From: Symbiotaphrina buchneri
Taxonomy: Eukaryota > Ascomycota > Symbiotaphrinales > Symbiotaphrinaceae
NCBI GenBank assembly: GCA_001599915.1
Contig: BCIG01000035.1
Span: 62,001-126,000, forward strand
Direction: 5' to 3'
DNA: 64,000 bases
In this document: one piece after another, positions 1 through 11,586 of the stretch
Position numbering within the stretch: the first letter of the stretch is position 1
Layout: every line of letters starts with the position of its first letter
Made by a program: the position numbers and the translations under genes
The notes under the pieces: model-generated
What the model was told of the DNA's origin: nothing
The model's input: only the letters and a program-made list of their open reading frames with translations
The model's database searches: none

Positions 1-783
1 TCCGTACCACCTCGAAAAGAAGCCAGTGGTAAAATGTCAGTTGATGATGACAACAAGGATCGACAAAATTTCCCCTCACCAATCCTACTACTAACTAAAA
101 TAAGGCTAATAAACGTACCAATTTACAACAACCAGCCTGCTCTCTCTTCCTTACGCTTTCTCACGAGAACCCGTCTTCACTTCATCGCTCAGGCCGATTT
201 GCCAGTGAGCGCCTCGAACAATGGCCGCAAGATGGCTGGCTGTACGTCATGACATAGAGAACTACGAATACGGAGCCACCACTGCATTTCCTAGCCTAAC
301 TTGCCTACTAGGTAAGACATGGAGTACTGTGCGTCGTAGTTGTTGCCCCGCAATCTGGCCCGGAGCGTCCGTTCTGACCTTACCGGAAGTGTGTCATTGA
401 AGCAGGCGACAGGTAGGTGGAAGGTACCAAAACAGGCTTCCGATCGAGCGATGGAGGGACCGAGCGCAAGGCTACCCTAGATCCAGTGATCACCTGTCAA
501 CGACACTCCAGGAGAATTACTATTTGTGACATGGGAGACTTCCGCTGGGAATGCGTTCGACTGAATGACCTTCCGCTATGCCTATCAGTCTGATCTGCGG
601 AGAAAGGAAACGTTGCACCGGAGCTCGCGCTTTGACGGCTTCGCATAATCACGAGGTGCATCTTTTGCCTTTTGTCAGGTCCCGTTGTGACTTTGCGATG
701 CAACTGACGTCCATGATCCTCATCGTTGGATGATGCACCCTCACACTCAGCGGAAAAGCTACCCATGGACCATCCACAGCTAA
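1..783. other. Left-edge intergenic region, no gene seen
   Basis: I see no supported gene here. Open frames are short, have no recognisable domain and lie on both strands. A GGTACC-containing stretch around 413-430 belongs to the dispersed GTAC-rich motif of this window. The right end is the 3' flank of the ankyrin/BTB gene, whose stop codon is at 784-786. Confidence 0.5.
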
Positions 784-2933
784 CTACGCGTCGAGCTTCA
801 GCCGTTCCAACAGTGCGTCTATCTTTCCAAGCAATATCTGGTAGTTGATAGCATCAGAAGCGAACTCGTCCCCCGCAAGCTCGCCATCCACAGTTCTGAC
901 TGCCCCGCTGATCAGATGAGCGTTTGGCTCTGGTGTTGCCGGCCTGGGATCTTTCGCTTTAGCGGTATGCTCCCCCGGAGTACTAACATCGACGCCCTCA
1001 TCTAGCGGGATGTCGCCTTTAACGGGACTCGGTGGCTGAACTTCCGAATGGAGACTTTCTTGTTCTTCCTCCATCATTTCATCGAGGCCCGCGTCTTCGA
1101 ACCGCAGACGGAAACGCTCCGAAAGGTAGTACCGAATACTAGACATTGTCAACACATGGACCAAGAATTGAGAAGAGAATGGATCCTCACTCGTCCAAGA
1201 GCTCAATACTGTCCGTTTCTTGTCTCTCTTTGATCCTAGAAGCGCTTTCCTTGATCAAGTCTGCAAATTCTTCGCTGTCTATGTAGTTCTCCAACCTGTA
1301 GGCCAGATATCTCGCTCCGAATTCCTCCAAGCGATGAACAGGCGTGAGCCAACCGGCTCGAATAACGTCATAGATGTCCAGTTCCTCCTCCTCTGGTGCA
1401 GGCTGAGATGCTTCCCAGTCACTCGTCTCGACTGTTTTCATGCTACCGTTGCCCAAGGTGCTGATCACAGTGGCCGCTTTGTTCTTTAGCTTTTCAATGA
1501 GTAGCAGATCCGCGGCAAAAAGCACGTCGATTGCCATGTCTAAGGGGAAGTCGGCCTTCTCAGTATAAAGGAAAGTCAGAACAACTTCGAGAACCGCAGG
1601 GCTGCAGTCGATCGGTATAATTTGCAAATGCTCTGTAGTTTGAGCTTCGCGAAATGACGAGGAAAACATTGTAAGGAAGAAGTCTGATCGAATGAGCATG
1701 GCGCGGTGCACCGGAAAGAGCGTGGACTTGGGCGTTCGCCGTCGAGCCCTGGAGTGAGAGCGGGATCGAGTGGCCCTAGGACCGACTGGAATCCCAGTGG
1801 TGGAAGCTTCATTTGTGCTGCCACCCTCGCCATCCTCAGATTCACCGCTTTCATTCTCCTCAGGGTCTTCATCTGCCCGTAGCAGGACATCCGCGAATAT
1901 GGCGTTGTCCCTGTCCCATTTAATATTATCCGCCTTGTTCGTTTCTATGACAACTCTGTATCGCAGAATATTTTGATTGAACCATGACTCAAGCTGGTCA
2001 CGTCCTTTGTTTAACTCTTCGGTTCTCCGCTGTCGCGCTAGTCTTCGATCCCGAGATTCTGTCATAGCTTCCCAGAGCCCTGATAGCTCCAGCTGCTGAC
2101 TTAGTTTATATATGCTGTCAATAATGATGTCTTCATGTTCATTGAATTGGCTGAGATCATTTGGGGGCTCGCCGAAATACAGATAACGTATGACGAGCTC
2201 AAATGCTTGCGCAGCCACAGTGTTGGCAAGTCTCCACGACGTCGTCTCCGGAGCCGCGGCAAGTTTCTTATTGAAGTATGATGATCGTGCTGATAGAACA
2301 AATTTATGTAGATTGAATGCTTCCTCTCCAGCAAAGAGAGTAATGTCACTGGTTTGGGGGTGTTCACGAGTTAACAGAGATGTTATATGGCCTGCCAGAG
2401 GCTGCAAAGGATCTGTCGACTTGGAATAGTCGTACTCCAGCAATAGATTCCGTATACGATCATTCAATGCGTTGTAGAGACATCTGAGTGCAATTAACAA
2501 GCCAGTCTGATGGCCCTGTCTCAAAAGGGAATACCTTTCTCCCTGAAATGTATCTCGCTCACAGAGCGCGCCCGACTCCAGTAACAGTTGGACTACTTCA
2601 TAATGACCGCACAGACTGGCCTTGATTACCGAAAGTCAGTCCCGCAACTAATCGGTTCAGAGATGGTGCTGGACTCCAGATGAAAAGGAACGCAGAGGCC
2701 CATGGACTCACTAGAATAAGAGGCGTGTAATCGTAGGGATCGCGAGCGTTTATGTTGACCCCTTCCATGATCATCTCCTGGCACACCTTCAAGTCGCCCC
2801 TACGGCAGGCTTCACATAGCCTCCTGAAGTTGTCACTCAGGTCAAGGGGGTTGTCCTCCTTGAGTCTGCCACTCGAGATGTCGTTTCTCTCAGCGTGGAG
2901 TTTGGCCTCAAGATCATATTTGCCGGCGACCAT
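784..2933 (-). CDS. Ankyrin-repeat and double BTB/POZ protein
   Basis: Four exons on the minus strand: 2933-2712, 2620-2535, 2483-1191 and 1138-784, giving 651 residues. The introns (2621-2711, 2484-2534, 1139-1190) all have GT..AG ends. The N-terminus carries about two ankyrin repeats (LCEACRRGDLKVCQEMI, then DYTPLILASLCGHYEVVQLL after the first splice). A first BTB fold follows at roughly residues 125-235 (SDITLFAGEEAFNLHKFVLS) and a second at roughly 310-420 (TLFPVHRAMLIRSDFFLTMF, FLYTEKADFPLD). An acidic Ser/Glu-rich linker separates the two BTB units. Proteins with this order (human ABTB1/BPOZ type, fungal Btb proteins) are substrate adaptors for CUL3 ubiquitin ligases. That role here is inference from architecture. 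The start MVAGKYDLEAK at 2933 lies just before the ankyrin region. The gene is divergent from nimA across about 745 bp. Confidence 0.9.
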
Positions 2934-3267
2934 GTTGGAGCAACGAGCAATGGAAACGAGCAGGAAACCGGTAGACTCGGAGGAAATATATACACAGCCA
3001 GACTTGCTTGGACATCGAGTGTCTGAAAGATGGAGAGACCTGATGAGGGCTCCCACCTTGTGCCTGACCACGAGTGGCGGGAGGGATATTTCGTACTTTT
3101 CCGTAAAGGACCTTGCAGCAGGAGCAGACAAAAACTGGTGACAGAAGAGGCGACGGCAGCGATTCACACTTTCATCTGATGGGGTGATGTCACCTTTTTT
3201 GCCCGGGTGGTCTCGCCTGGAGAAGCGAACTCTCCACCGCCTGATAAGCGTGGGGCCTGGCCGATAG

Positions 3268-3305
3268 CCAATAGATATCACGTGATATCAAAACTGGCAG
3301 CCAAT
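3268..3305. promoter_or_regulatory. CCAAT / E-box palindrome / CCAAT module between the BTB gene and nimA
   Basis: A perfect 16-bp palindrome, GATATCACGTGATATC, occupies 3274-3289 and has the E-box CACGTG at its centre. It is flanked by a CCAAT box at 3268-3272 and a second one, CCAATCAG, at 3301. In ascomycetes CCAAT is read by the HAP/CBF complex and CACGTG by bHLH proteins. The module lies about 335 bp upstream of the BTB start and 370 bp upstream of the nimA start, so it could serve both. Function is inferred from motif identity only. Confidence 0.5.
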
Positions 3306-3678
3306 CAGACAGGTCATGACTGAGCTTAGCTGAAACTGGCTAGCCTTCCCCGGCCCTGTTGTTGCGACAACGGGAATACGAATACGATGAACGCCGGGCA
3401 ACAACAAACGCAAGCGAGAAGGCGACTTCGAGCTTTGAGTCTTCATTTCACTTGTACGAGACACTCTGTGTGAACGACGATCCTACTATCCATCATTGAC
3501 GCACAATCGGACCAGCTCCAATGCCAGTGTCGACACCTGCCGTTGTCTACGCTTGATAGACTCTCCTATGCGCCCAAGCCTCACAGGTCTCATCGGCTCC
3601 GATTCAGCGTTTTCCTCAATCCTCCGCCACTCATACTCGACCTACTCGTTCAGTATCCCATAACATTAGCACGCTATA

Positions 3679-6005
3679 ATGGCAGAATCGGAGAAGTATG
3701 AGGTAATGGAATTAATAGGTATGCCCGAGTCCGCAGCAGGTGGAAGGTTACTCACAGGCCCTAGGGCGTGGTTCGTTTGGAATCATACGGAAAGTCAAGA
3801 GAAAAGCCGACGGTCATGTAAGAAGCTTCCAACCTCAACCTGGCTCAGTATAGCTAAGACTTAATCCAAGGTGCTGTGCCGAAAAGAGATCAGTTACATA
3901 AAGATGTCCCAGAAGGAGAAAGAACAACTGCACGCCGAGTTCTCCATCCTTAGTTCCCTGCGACATCCGAACATTGTTGCATATTATCACCGCGAACACC
4001 TGAAGAACACGCAGGACCTGCATCTGTACATGGAATATTGCGGCAATGGAGATCTTGGGCAAGTCATCAAAGACCTCAAAGCGAATAATCAGATGGCGCA
4101 GGAAGATTTTGTTTGGAGCATCTTCGCCCAATTGGTGACTGCACTCTATCGCTGTCACTATGGAGTCAACCCGCCTGAGGTGGGCAGAAACGTGCTGGCT
4201 CCAACTGGTAATACACAGCACCCGCCAAAGTCAAAAGAGGGACAAGTCATGATACTCCATCGTGATCTTAAACCTGAGAATGGTTAGTTCTGCCTAGACC
4301 TTCCGAACAGGCCGGTCATTAATGAGGAGTAGTATTCTTAGGACAGGACAACTCCGTCAAGCTTGGCGACTTTGGACTTTCCAAGATCATGCAGTCCCAT
4401 GACTTTGCTTCTACCTACGTTGGCACACCGTTCTATATGTCACCGGAGATATGTGCAGCGGAGAAATATACGCTGCATTCCGATATATGGTCGCTGGGTT
4501 GCATCATATATGAGCTGTGCGCAAAGGAGCCGCCCTTCAATGCAAAAACGCACTTCGAACTTGTGCAAAAAATAAAAAGGGGTAAGGTTGCCCCTTTTCC
4601 GGATGTGTACTCGGCGGAACTTCAAAATGTCGTCTTCAGTTGCTTAAAAGTAAATCCCAACCTTCGGCCGGACACGGCCCAGTTGCTGGATTTACCAGTA
4701 GTACGACTGATGAGGAAGGAACGCGAGGTGGTTGAACTTGGCCGCACCTTGAAGACCAAGGAGGAGCTCCTCACGCAAAGGCTCCGAGACATGGACGTCA
4801 GGTTTGCCACAGTGGAAGCAGAAAAGGAAAAGTTCAAGCGCGAGCTTGAGGCTGGATTACGGCGAGAGTGGGAGGTCAAGGCCCGCTTGGAGATCGATCG
4901 TCAAGTCAAAGTCGAATTGGAACGACTCAACCAGAGTTTTGGACGCGAAGTCGAAGATAAGGTGGCCCAGGAATTACAGAGACTGAAGGCCGTTGCAATA
5001 TCTCAAACAGATGGGCCGCCGGCTCCAGCGAATGATAGACTATTCTCGTCAGTCACGACTGACGGCGACATCGACTTTCCATCCACTACGGACTTGACGA
5101 GTCTGTCGTTGGACTCCCCAGAGCCAGCCGGGAAGGAACATTGTGCGAGGACAGCTCGAACGCCATTTACCCGTAGTAAAACCATGGCTGCTGCACCCTC
5201 ACCGGCGGATGTCCAGATGGTCGACCCGTCGCCGATGTCGATCAGGTCATTATCCCTTTCCCCGCGTCGTTCGGCATTACCCTCTGGGAGGAATACCAAT
5301 ATCTTTGCAGCTGCCGCCGGAAGAAGGTGGGAACCAACAGCAGCCTATTCAGACGACGAGGATGAAACCTCACTGCATTTCTCTTCTCCGACCCGACAAA
5401 AGGCGACGAAGGAGCCTGTAAAGGCTGAAAGTAGACCGTCTATGCCACGACAACAGACAGCCCCGTTGCATAAGCTAGGAGCTCAGCCGGACCTCTTTAC
5501 GGAGTTCTCGGGACAGGCCGCAGGGCAGCCTTCATTAGCTGTACCGGTCCTGCAGCTTGACGTTCGGCAGAATGGAGGTGCTTCCGCAGCCTTGGGGGAG
5601 AAGCAACTGTCACCAAGCCGACGTCCTTCTAGGCTCCCATCGACGACAACGATCGCCGATGAGGCCGGTTCCCCCAACCGCCAACCAGGGCTGAAGTCCA
5701 AAGCTCTTGCACCCGCGGCGGGCGGCGAGGGCATGAGAAAGACAGCGATGAAGGCGAACATGACCCTGATGAAGGGTCGCACTCTAGTAGAGCTGCAACA
5801 AGCCCGTGCAGGAGGAAGACCTATTGAGCAGCTTGACGCGGAGAAAGACAAGCAAGAGAAGTTGAGAAAGAGGCAAACTTTAGGAGGCGGAGAAATCAAG
5901 TTTGCTGCAAGACTGGCGGAACGAGAGGTCGTGTGGGATCCCGAAAGGGACGAGATGCCCAGTCCGTTCCTAGTCAGGGGGACAAAGGGGAACAGAAGAC
6001 TCTAA
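3679..6005 (+). CDS. nimA: NIMA mitotic serine/threonine kinase
   Basis: Exons 3679-3718, 3765-3817, 3871-4282 and 4333-6005 give 725 residues, close to A. nidulans NIMA. The glycine loop GRGSFG is split from the N-terminus by a 46-nt intron. VLCRKEI holds the ATP-binding lysine, HRDLKPEN is the catalytic loop, VFLGQDNSVKLGDFG gives the DFG motif and STYVGTPFYMSPE the activation loop. The last acceptor was set at 4332 rather than 4341 because only that choice restores VFLG between PEN and QDN, as in the family. A NIMA-type insertion (YGVNPPEVGRNVLAP) precedes HRDLK. After the kinase come a coiled coil (about residues 310-430, Glu/Lys/Arg-rich) and a long Ser/Pro-rich basic tail, as expected for a kinase regulated by phosphorylation and degradation. 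NIMA drives G2/M entry in Aspergillus. Confidence 0.96.
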
Positions 6006-6463
6006 CGGCCGTATTTTTCATCCGAAGGAGTTTGGCGCTATTCATAATCAATCATTGGATTAGATTAGTTGGCATAGCTGAGGGTGGTTGATGTATTCGC
6101 TGATCCAGAGCTCTTTGTTTTGGGCTGAGCTGGCGCCAGGGTTTGTAATTAGAGGCCTATCAATACCTCACGCGTCTCACACAATCACTGAGCGACATGC
6201 ATTTCGAACTTTGACGATCACGGGCCTGCAGAATGACTCGCGAATTTGCTAGCGTCGAAGGGAAGTACACTTGCGCCCCTAAAGTCCATGCATATCAAGG
6301 TGATCCCATCCTCAAGCAAACGAGGCTCGTCGCTCTCTGGTCCATCGTAAGTCTGCTACCCAGCCATCGTCCTGCCGTTCCAACTTCAGAACTTCAATGA
6401 CCGTGTGATTCATTCCACCGCCCATCAACCCGTTCCCCTTCCTCTCTTTGTTCCAGGTGGGCT

Positions 6464-6851
6464 CTATGACGTAGGGTTCGGGTTCATCTAACAGAGGTCA
6501 GCATCCCGTCAGACATGAAATTTTATGACCGTCCTACCTTTCTCTTTCCTCCCGTCAAGGTAACATTGACGAAGCGACGGGTGTATAGTATTCTCTTCTT
6601 CGCGCGGCCCTTGGGGGTCTTCTTCTTCTCTTGGGGCTCAACCTATGAAGCGATATCATCAGCACCAAGCCTTTAGAAGATGGCACCACTAAAGCAACAG
6701 GCGCGCCCGATGCTACAGCTGGAGACCGGAGTTGACCATCGTCTCCAAGTAGATCCCGCTCAGCAAAAGGGACGAAGCGTATCTGTCGTACCTTTGGGGT
6801 CTGAGACTTGACCTTTCCAGCACGCGCGAGGGATCCGTGGACTTTACCCAT
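6464..6851 (-). CDS. rps30: 40S ribosomal protein eS30
   Basis: Three exons, 6851-6792, 6642-6538 and 6487-6464, encode 62 residues beginning [17 protein letters not shown] and ending MNPNPTS, a full-length eS30. The introns (6643-6791 and 6488-6537) have GT..AG ends. Fungal eS30 is made without the ubiquitin-like FUBI leader found in animals, and no such domain is visible upstream. The protein is very basic and sits in the small-subunit decoding region. The gene converges with nimA and is divergent from the CREG-like gene. Open frames overlapping it are intron read-through and not separate genes. Confidence 0.95.
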
Positions 6852-7840
6852 GATTGCGAGTTGTTTTTTGATGGAGTTGATAGCAGGTGTACCTCTCCAC
6901 AGGAGTCTGAATGTGGCAAATCCGTGGTCAGTAGATGGCCGACAAAAGCTTGCAGTATGCGAATAGGATGACGGTCAAGAGCTGGAATCCGGCCTCTGAA
7001 GTTTTCTCCTTGAAGGCCTGTGATGGATGGAGATTACTCACAGATGAGACGTCCGGGTTGTTGATGATGGGTAGACGGAGTGGTGAAGTCAAGCCGTTGT
7101 CGTTGGGCCCGACGTTTGACGATCTCCGCTTGTCTGCTGTGTATGTTCTTATGTAAGCAGTCCGCAGCCGGGATAGGGCAAGTGCCCTATCCTTGGGCGC
7201 TTCGTTCTGGACACTTACATGGTGTACGGTACTCCACGCTCCTGTCACGTGATCAGCGCCTCTCAATGTTTCACAGCGAGGTACGGTATGTATCTGGTCG
7301 TATCTGGTACGGAGTAACTGTAGTAAGTCTACAGTACCCCAAGTACTCCATACTTGCAGGTGCTTTCTACGCTTGGCATTACCATTATTGGATGGATTCC
7401 TCATCAAGTAGAGAGTGTCATCATTATCATTTACTACCAGGTGTACTCCCTTCTATGGACTGTGTATCTGTCTCAACCTTCATACTTCGGTGACCTATCG
7501 ATGGTGCATGAGGACGCACTCCGGTTTCGCTGGCCCAGGCGTCATGAAGCATCCATCGTACGGTAGGTCATTATTAGGGTCCCAAGTGTCTTAAGGGGCC
7601 TTCCCCGCCCGTGGCGCATTGCCGAGACGCATCCAAGACTCTAGTCCCGCCGGTCGCGTTCCGTCCTGCAGGCGACTTTCACTTGAGGCATAAGGTATCT
7701 GAGCTGCCACCGATATACGTAGTATATCGTCCTCGTACTACGTACAGTGTTGCACAATCTATCTTCACAGCACCTTCGTCAGCGTCCTGTAAAGTGTGCT
7801 TCAATACAACTTCCGCCCTCTGGTTCGAGACCTCTGAGCC
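6852..7840. promoter_or_regulatory. Divergent intergenic region eS30 / CREG-like gene
   Basis: No gene is supported. The stretch must hold the eS30 promoter and 5' UTR on its left and the promoter of the secreted protein on its right. A TCACGTGA E-box palindrome is at 7245-7252. Between about 7278 and 7352 there is a dense run of GTAC units (GGTACGG, GGTACGGAG, AGTACC, AGTACTCC) belonging to the dispersed motif family. Confidence 0.45.
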
Positions 7841-8566
7841 ATGCAGCTCCACTCCTTTCTGCTAGCTTTGTCCCTCTTACCTGGGGCCATTGCTTCCCAC
7901 CCTTCTCAGCACTTCTTCTCCAACGATGAATCGGATGAGATCAGCCCCAGTACTTACCATGTCCCTACAATGCGCGACTCGGCCATTATGGCCCGCCGAA
8001 TAATGCGGCTCTCTTCCATTGGGACCCTCTCGACGGTCTTCCCATCGACCAAGAGCTCGGACGATGCTGCCCTTGAGAACCGTCCGCAGGGCCTTGACGG
8101 TGTCCCTTTGGGAATGATGGATTACTTCGCTGACTGTGAGCCTGACATGGGGAACCCCACCATCCTCGCCATCACCATCTCATCGCCGTTCAAAAATGCC
8201 GCTGCTGGCTCCAACATGTCCCTGTCTCTCCCCTGGGAGCCGCCTTTCACTGGTCTGGGCCGGTACTATAGTCCAGCGGCAATGCCACGCTTCGCTCTGA
8301 TTGGACATGTGGAGGATATGACGAAACATGAGGTCGACAAGGGTGATATTTTGAGATGCTTCAGCGATCGTCATCCGGACGCGCTGGCTTGGATTCCCGG
8401 CAATGATATACACTCGAGCAAATGGGTGAGACTGGTCGTTGAACATCTATATTGGTTTGGGGGCTTTGGGGACAGGGCCTTCATCGGTTGGATACCCGCC
8501 GATGTATGGCAGAATGTCACCCAGGAAGAGATTGAGTCCATACGACTGCCCGGAGAGATGTACTGA
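7841..8566 (+). CDS. Secreted CREG-like (flavin split-barrel fold) protein
   Basis: An intronless 241-residue frame. The N-terminus MQLHSFLLALSLLPGAIAS is a clear signal peptide. The rest matches the CREG/pyridoxamine-5'-phosphate-oxidase-like split barrel: GVPLGMMDYFADCEP, NPTILAITISSPFKNA, NMSLSLPW, PRFALIGHVEDM, HPDALAWIPGND and VEHLYWFGGFGDRAFIGWIP follow the family order. CREG proteins are secreted or vacuolar/lysosomal glycoproteins that usually lack FMN binding. Possible N-glycosylation sites are NMS and NVT. The enzymatic or signalling role in fungi is not established. It is the mature gene of this interval and converges with the DUF262 gene 179 bp downstream. Confidence 0.85.
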   Translation: MQLHSFLLALSLLPGAIASHPSQHFFSNDESDEISPSTYHVPTMRDSAIMARRIMRLSSIGTLSTVFPSTKSSDDAALENRPQGLDGVPLGMMDYFADCEPDMGNPTILAITISSPFKNAAAGSNMSLSLPWEPPFTGLGRYYSPAAMPRFALIGHVEDMTKHEVDKGDILRCFSDRHPDALAWIPGNDIHSSKWVRLVVEHLYWFGGFGDRAFIGWIPADVWQNVTQEEIESIRLPGEMY

Positions 8567-8745
8567 AGACTACTACTACTGCCTATATCCGTACGGTGAA
8601 AGTTAACATAGTCTTGTCTTTGAATGAATAATCAAGGCCAAGTAAGATGAAGATATCACCCATCAATGTCGGGTCGTAAAGCGGTATGTACCAATGCTGA
8701 GCAGATAACGGAGACCTCAAGAAAGCCGAAGCACCACTATCGCCA

Positions 8746-10808
8746 TCATTGACCATGCGCCAAATCCAAAGCTGGCGTCTCCAGCCTCTTGGCTCGTTTG
8801 GCAGCCAGCTCCCTGGCGCCAGTGCTGGTGCCACCCAGATCAAGAGCAGCCCGGCGTTTCCCGGAGCTTGGGTCTGACGAAGCTCCGAAATGGGCATTGT
8901 AATTTAATACCCGTTCTCGATCGCTTGGTCCATGCTCTCCATAGGTAGTGTGTGTCGAAGTATTACTCTCAGGTTCAACTTTTATATGATGGGCGTTTCC
9001 ACGCAATCGCAAGATATCGTTTTGAGGGTGTTTGGAAGAAGCACCTTCGACATTCAAATGAGCTTGCCGATCCATATACTGGCCATCCATGGCATGATCT
9101 TCATCATCAGAGGAATCATATCCGTCATTTTCATCTTCATCATCAACCTCATCCTGATCGCCATCACTCACGACGTCTTCCGCATCACTGTCTTCTGACC
9201 GATACGACTCGGCCATTGACTCCGACTTGACAAGAATGGACTTCAAAGTAGGGACGCTGCGTGGTTGCTTCTCGACGGTCGATTCATCCACATCACCCAT
9301 GATAGCCGGCAAATCACTGATGAAATTCCAAATACTTTTCCAGACGCCGCTGTTTGAGCGCAAGTCCTCATGCTCCCGCCGCAGGTGTTGACGCAGCTTC
9401 CGAATATCATTTGCGAGCTTTTCGATCGGTCGATCCGGATACTGTGATATCAGGCAAGCTACTGCAATCATTTCAACCGGCGCAAACTTTAGGTTATACT
9501 TCCAATTCGCATCACTTCGGAAGATATCTTCGTGATCCTGGGCTAGCTGACTGAATATGTCAAAGACGTGTCTCAGTTGTGATTTTGTAGCCTCGTCCAA
9601 TGGAGACCTGGCGAACCGGCTAAATTCCGAGAACTTTATGTGGAGAATAGGTACGCCGCCTTTCCCTTCTGGATGCTTGCATTCCATGATCTGGCGGAAA
9701 CACGCCAGGACGTTGAGGAAACCCTTGCCGCGTTCGGTCTGACTGACTACCACAGCCCTGTCAATTCCATATGTGATCAAGCCTGCGGGACTGAACTTAC
9801 GCAAGACGACAGCATGAAAGTCTCGTTCAAACAGGGCATCCAACGATTGCCATGGCCCACTCGTAGCCTTGATTTCTTCGGCCGTAGTGAGCTTCACTCC
9901 ACGTTGGACCCTCGAGAAAGCATCTTCTTCTTGATCGGGTTCGAGGTTCATATATTCGCAACACATGATAGCATAGCGGCGAAAGTGGCGCTTTAAGTCT
10001 TCTGCCAACAATACACCCCCTTTCTTTCCACGCTTCTGTGTATACCAACTGGCGTAGGGATCAGCATCCATCTGGCGTATTTGATGAAGTTAAGCTTACT
10101 AAGCGACATCTTTGTATTTGAATGGAATCTCCCCTTCGATGAAGTTCTTCAGCGAAGTCAAGCGCTGTTTGCCATCCACCACAGTCCTCTTGTGTTTCAC
10201 TCCATCTGCAGTGGTGATCTCTTGGGTCGAAAAGACGAGTGGAGGGATCGCAATATTGACTGTGAGCGGGTAATTGCAGTCAGCCTAGTGAACAGAAGAT
10301 GGAGAGCGCGCCTGATGTGCTCACGGAAGATAGACTCAATCAAGCCAGACTGGCGCTTTCCTGGCGTCATCGAAGTTATTGCTGCCGCTGTTTACAGGAG
10401 GGCGGAATTGCTTACTGGTCCAGACCTCGCCACGCTGATATCCTGGGTTGAGGTCCAAGTACTCAGGGGCCTTCATGAGTTCTTTTCTCCAGAGGTAAGC
10501 AATCGAGTAGGCACGTATATCGCAGGAGAGCTCAAGGCGGCGGCAAACGTACCATATATGGCCTTGACTGTGCGCTGCCTAAAGACAGGATGTGACCTCC
10601 GTTTCAGGATCTTTCGTAGAGGAGTGCAAGCATCCTCGGCCACGGCAGGACGAGTGCTTTCCATAGTCGCTGTCGCTGTACCGTGATCATTGCGTGCGGG
10701 GCCTGAGACAGGCAAACTGTGGTCCCAACCGGCAGATACACGCGATGCGCCGTCCTCAGATATTGTACGAGTACGTCGGACCCCTGGTCCATTCTCAGTC
10801 GCATCCAT
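8746..10808 (-). CDS. DUF262 / GmrSD-N (ParB-like fold) protein
   Basis: Five exons were built: 10808-10553, 10481-10416, 10360-10325, 10259-10100 and 10048-8746 (606 residues). The introns are 71, 55, 65 and 51 nt, all GT..AG. Splicing reconstitutes the DUF262 core: ELMKAPEYLDLNPGYQRGEVW, then RQSGLIESIFLNIAIPPLVF, then VDGKQRLTSLKNFIEGEIPF and the FSRVQRGVKLTTAEE helix. In bacteria DUF262 is the nuclease or NTP-sensing half of GmrSD-type modification-dependent restriction systems, with a DGQQR motif; the DGKQR here is its counterpart. The fungal branch lacks an obvious DUF1524 HNH partner. The C-terminus holds a long acidic stretch (EDSDAEDVVSDGDQDEVDDE and onward) and a basic RELAAKRAKRL that could be a nuclear signal. 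Function in fungi is unknown to me. An apparent start MDADP lies inside the last intron and is not used. Confidence 0.85.
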
Positions 10809-10834
10809 CGCGATTATTGACAGTGGGTGCTCTG

Positions 10835-10873
10835 ATTGGATGAATTGTTGTTCCGCGCGCCAAGCTACCCAAT
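10835..10873 (-). promoter_or_regulatory. Inverted CCAAT pair upstream of the DUF262 gene
   Basis: ATTGG at 10835-10839 (CCAAT on the minus strand) and CCAATCAG at 10869 on the plus strand lie 27-65 bp upstream of the DUF262 start codon. They could be HAP-complex sites in its core promoter. This is motif evidence only. Confidence 0.35.
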
Positions 10874-10942
10874 CAGTGACAGGCGATGAATGGTCTTCAC
10901 AGCCAATTAAGGGCTAGGGTGACACCAGCACTCTGTAAGGCC

Positions 10943-11002
10943 GAGTACCTTACCAGCCGTACAGAGCGTACCTACCTTAAGGTACAGGTAAGGTAAGGTA
11001 GA
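10943..11002. repeat. Cluster of TACCTTA/TAAGGTA units
   Basis: This 60-bp stretch is built almost only from GTACCTTAC, CGTACC, CTACCTTAAGGTAC and AGGTAAGGTAAGGTAG units and can fold back on itself around TTAA. It is the clearest left-half example of the dispersed intergenic motif. The surrounding 10874-11586 shows no supported gene. Confidence 0.7.
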
Positions 11003-11586
11003 TTAAAAAAATAATTAGAGCTACGCGTCGCGTCTGTTTGGCAACACCAATCAAGGCAATAAGATATCGGTACCTCCTTCGTGAGAGCCGCCTTATTGAG
11101 ATGCTCGTTGATCAAACGTCGACGGACAGAAATCAAGATGGAGATGAGAATGGGTTACTTGATTTTGATTCGGTGCTCGACCCACCAACCGTTTGTCTTG
11201 ATGGACCTTTTGACTACAATCTGAAACTACCTCAAGCCCATAAGACAGGACGCAGTGATGCTTCCCTTCGCTGACTCCTCTGTCAGTCGTCCACCTTTCA
11301 CAACTGTGAACCACTCTCAAGCGAAGACGAAGTCCCAGTAGTCGATTGCCTCCGACAGATTGAATCGTCCTCGGTCTTGCTGGTGCAATTTTCTGCCCCG
11401 CACTGTTGTACTTTCCCGGTCCGCTATCTGCATCAGCCCTTCGTGAATTGGGCTGCTCCCGGCGGTCGCGCGTGACACTATTGGGTTTGCCAATACATGT
11501 AGTCAAGCGTGCCAACAGATACATGTTGCCCACTGGACAGTTGCGTTTGGTCGTTGCCAAGTGCTATCAATAACGCACAGACGACT

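Noticed and set aside
6928-7407. 159-codon minus-strand frame upstream of eS30
   Set aside because: It lies in the eS30 5' region, shows no domain and is full of the GTAC motif.
10081-10686. 201-codon open frame on the plus strand
   Set aside because: It is antisense to four exons of the DUF262 gene, whose spliced product has clear family motifs.
10473-10808. Continuous minus-strand frame treated as a full protein
   Set aside because: Only its first 85 codons are the DUF262 exon 1; the rest is intron read-through.
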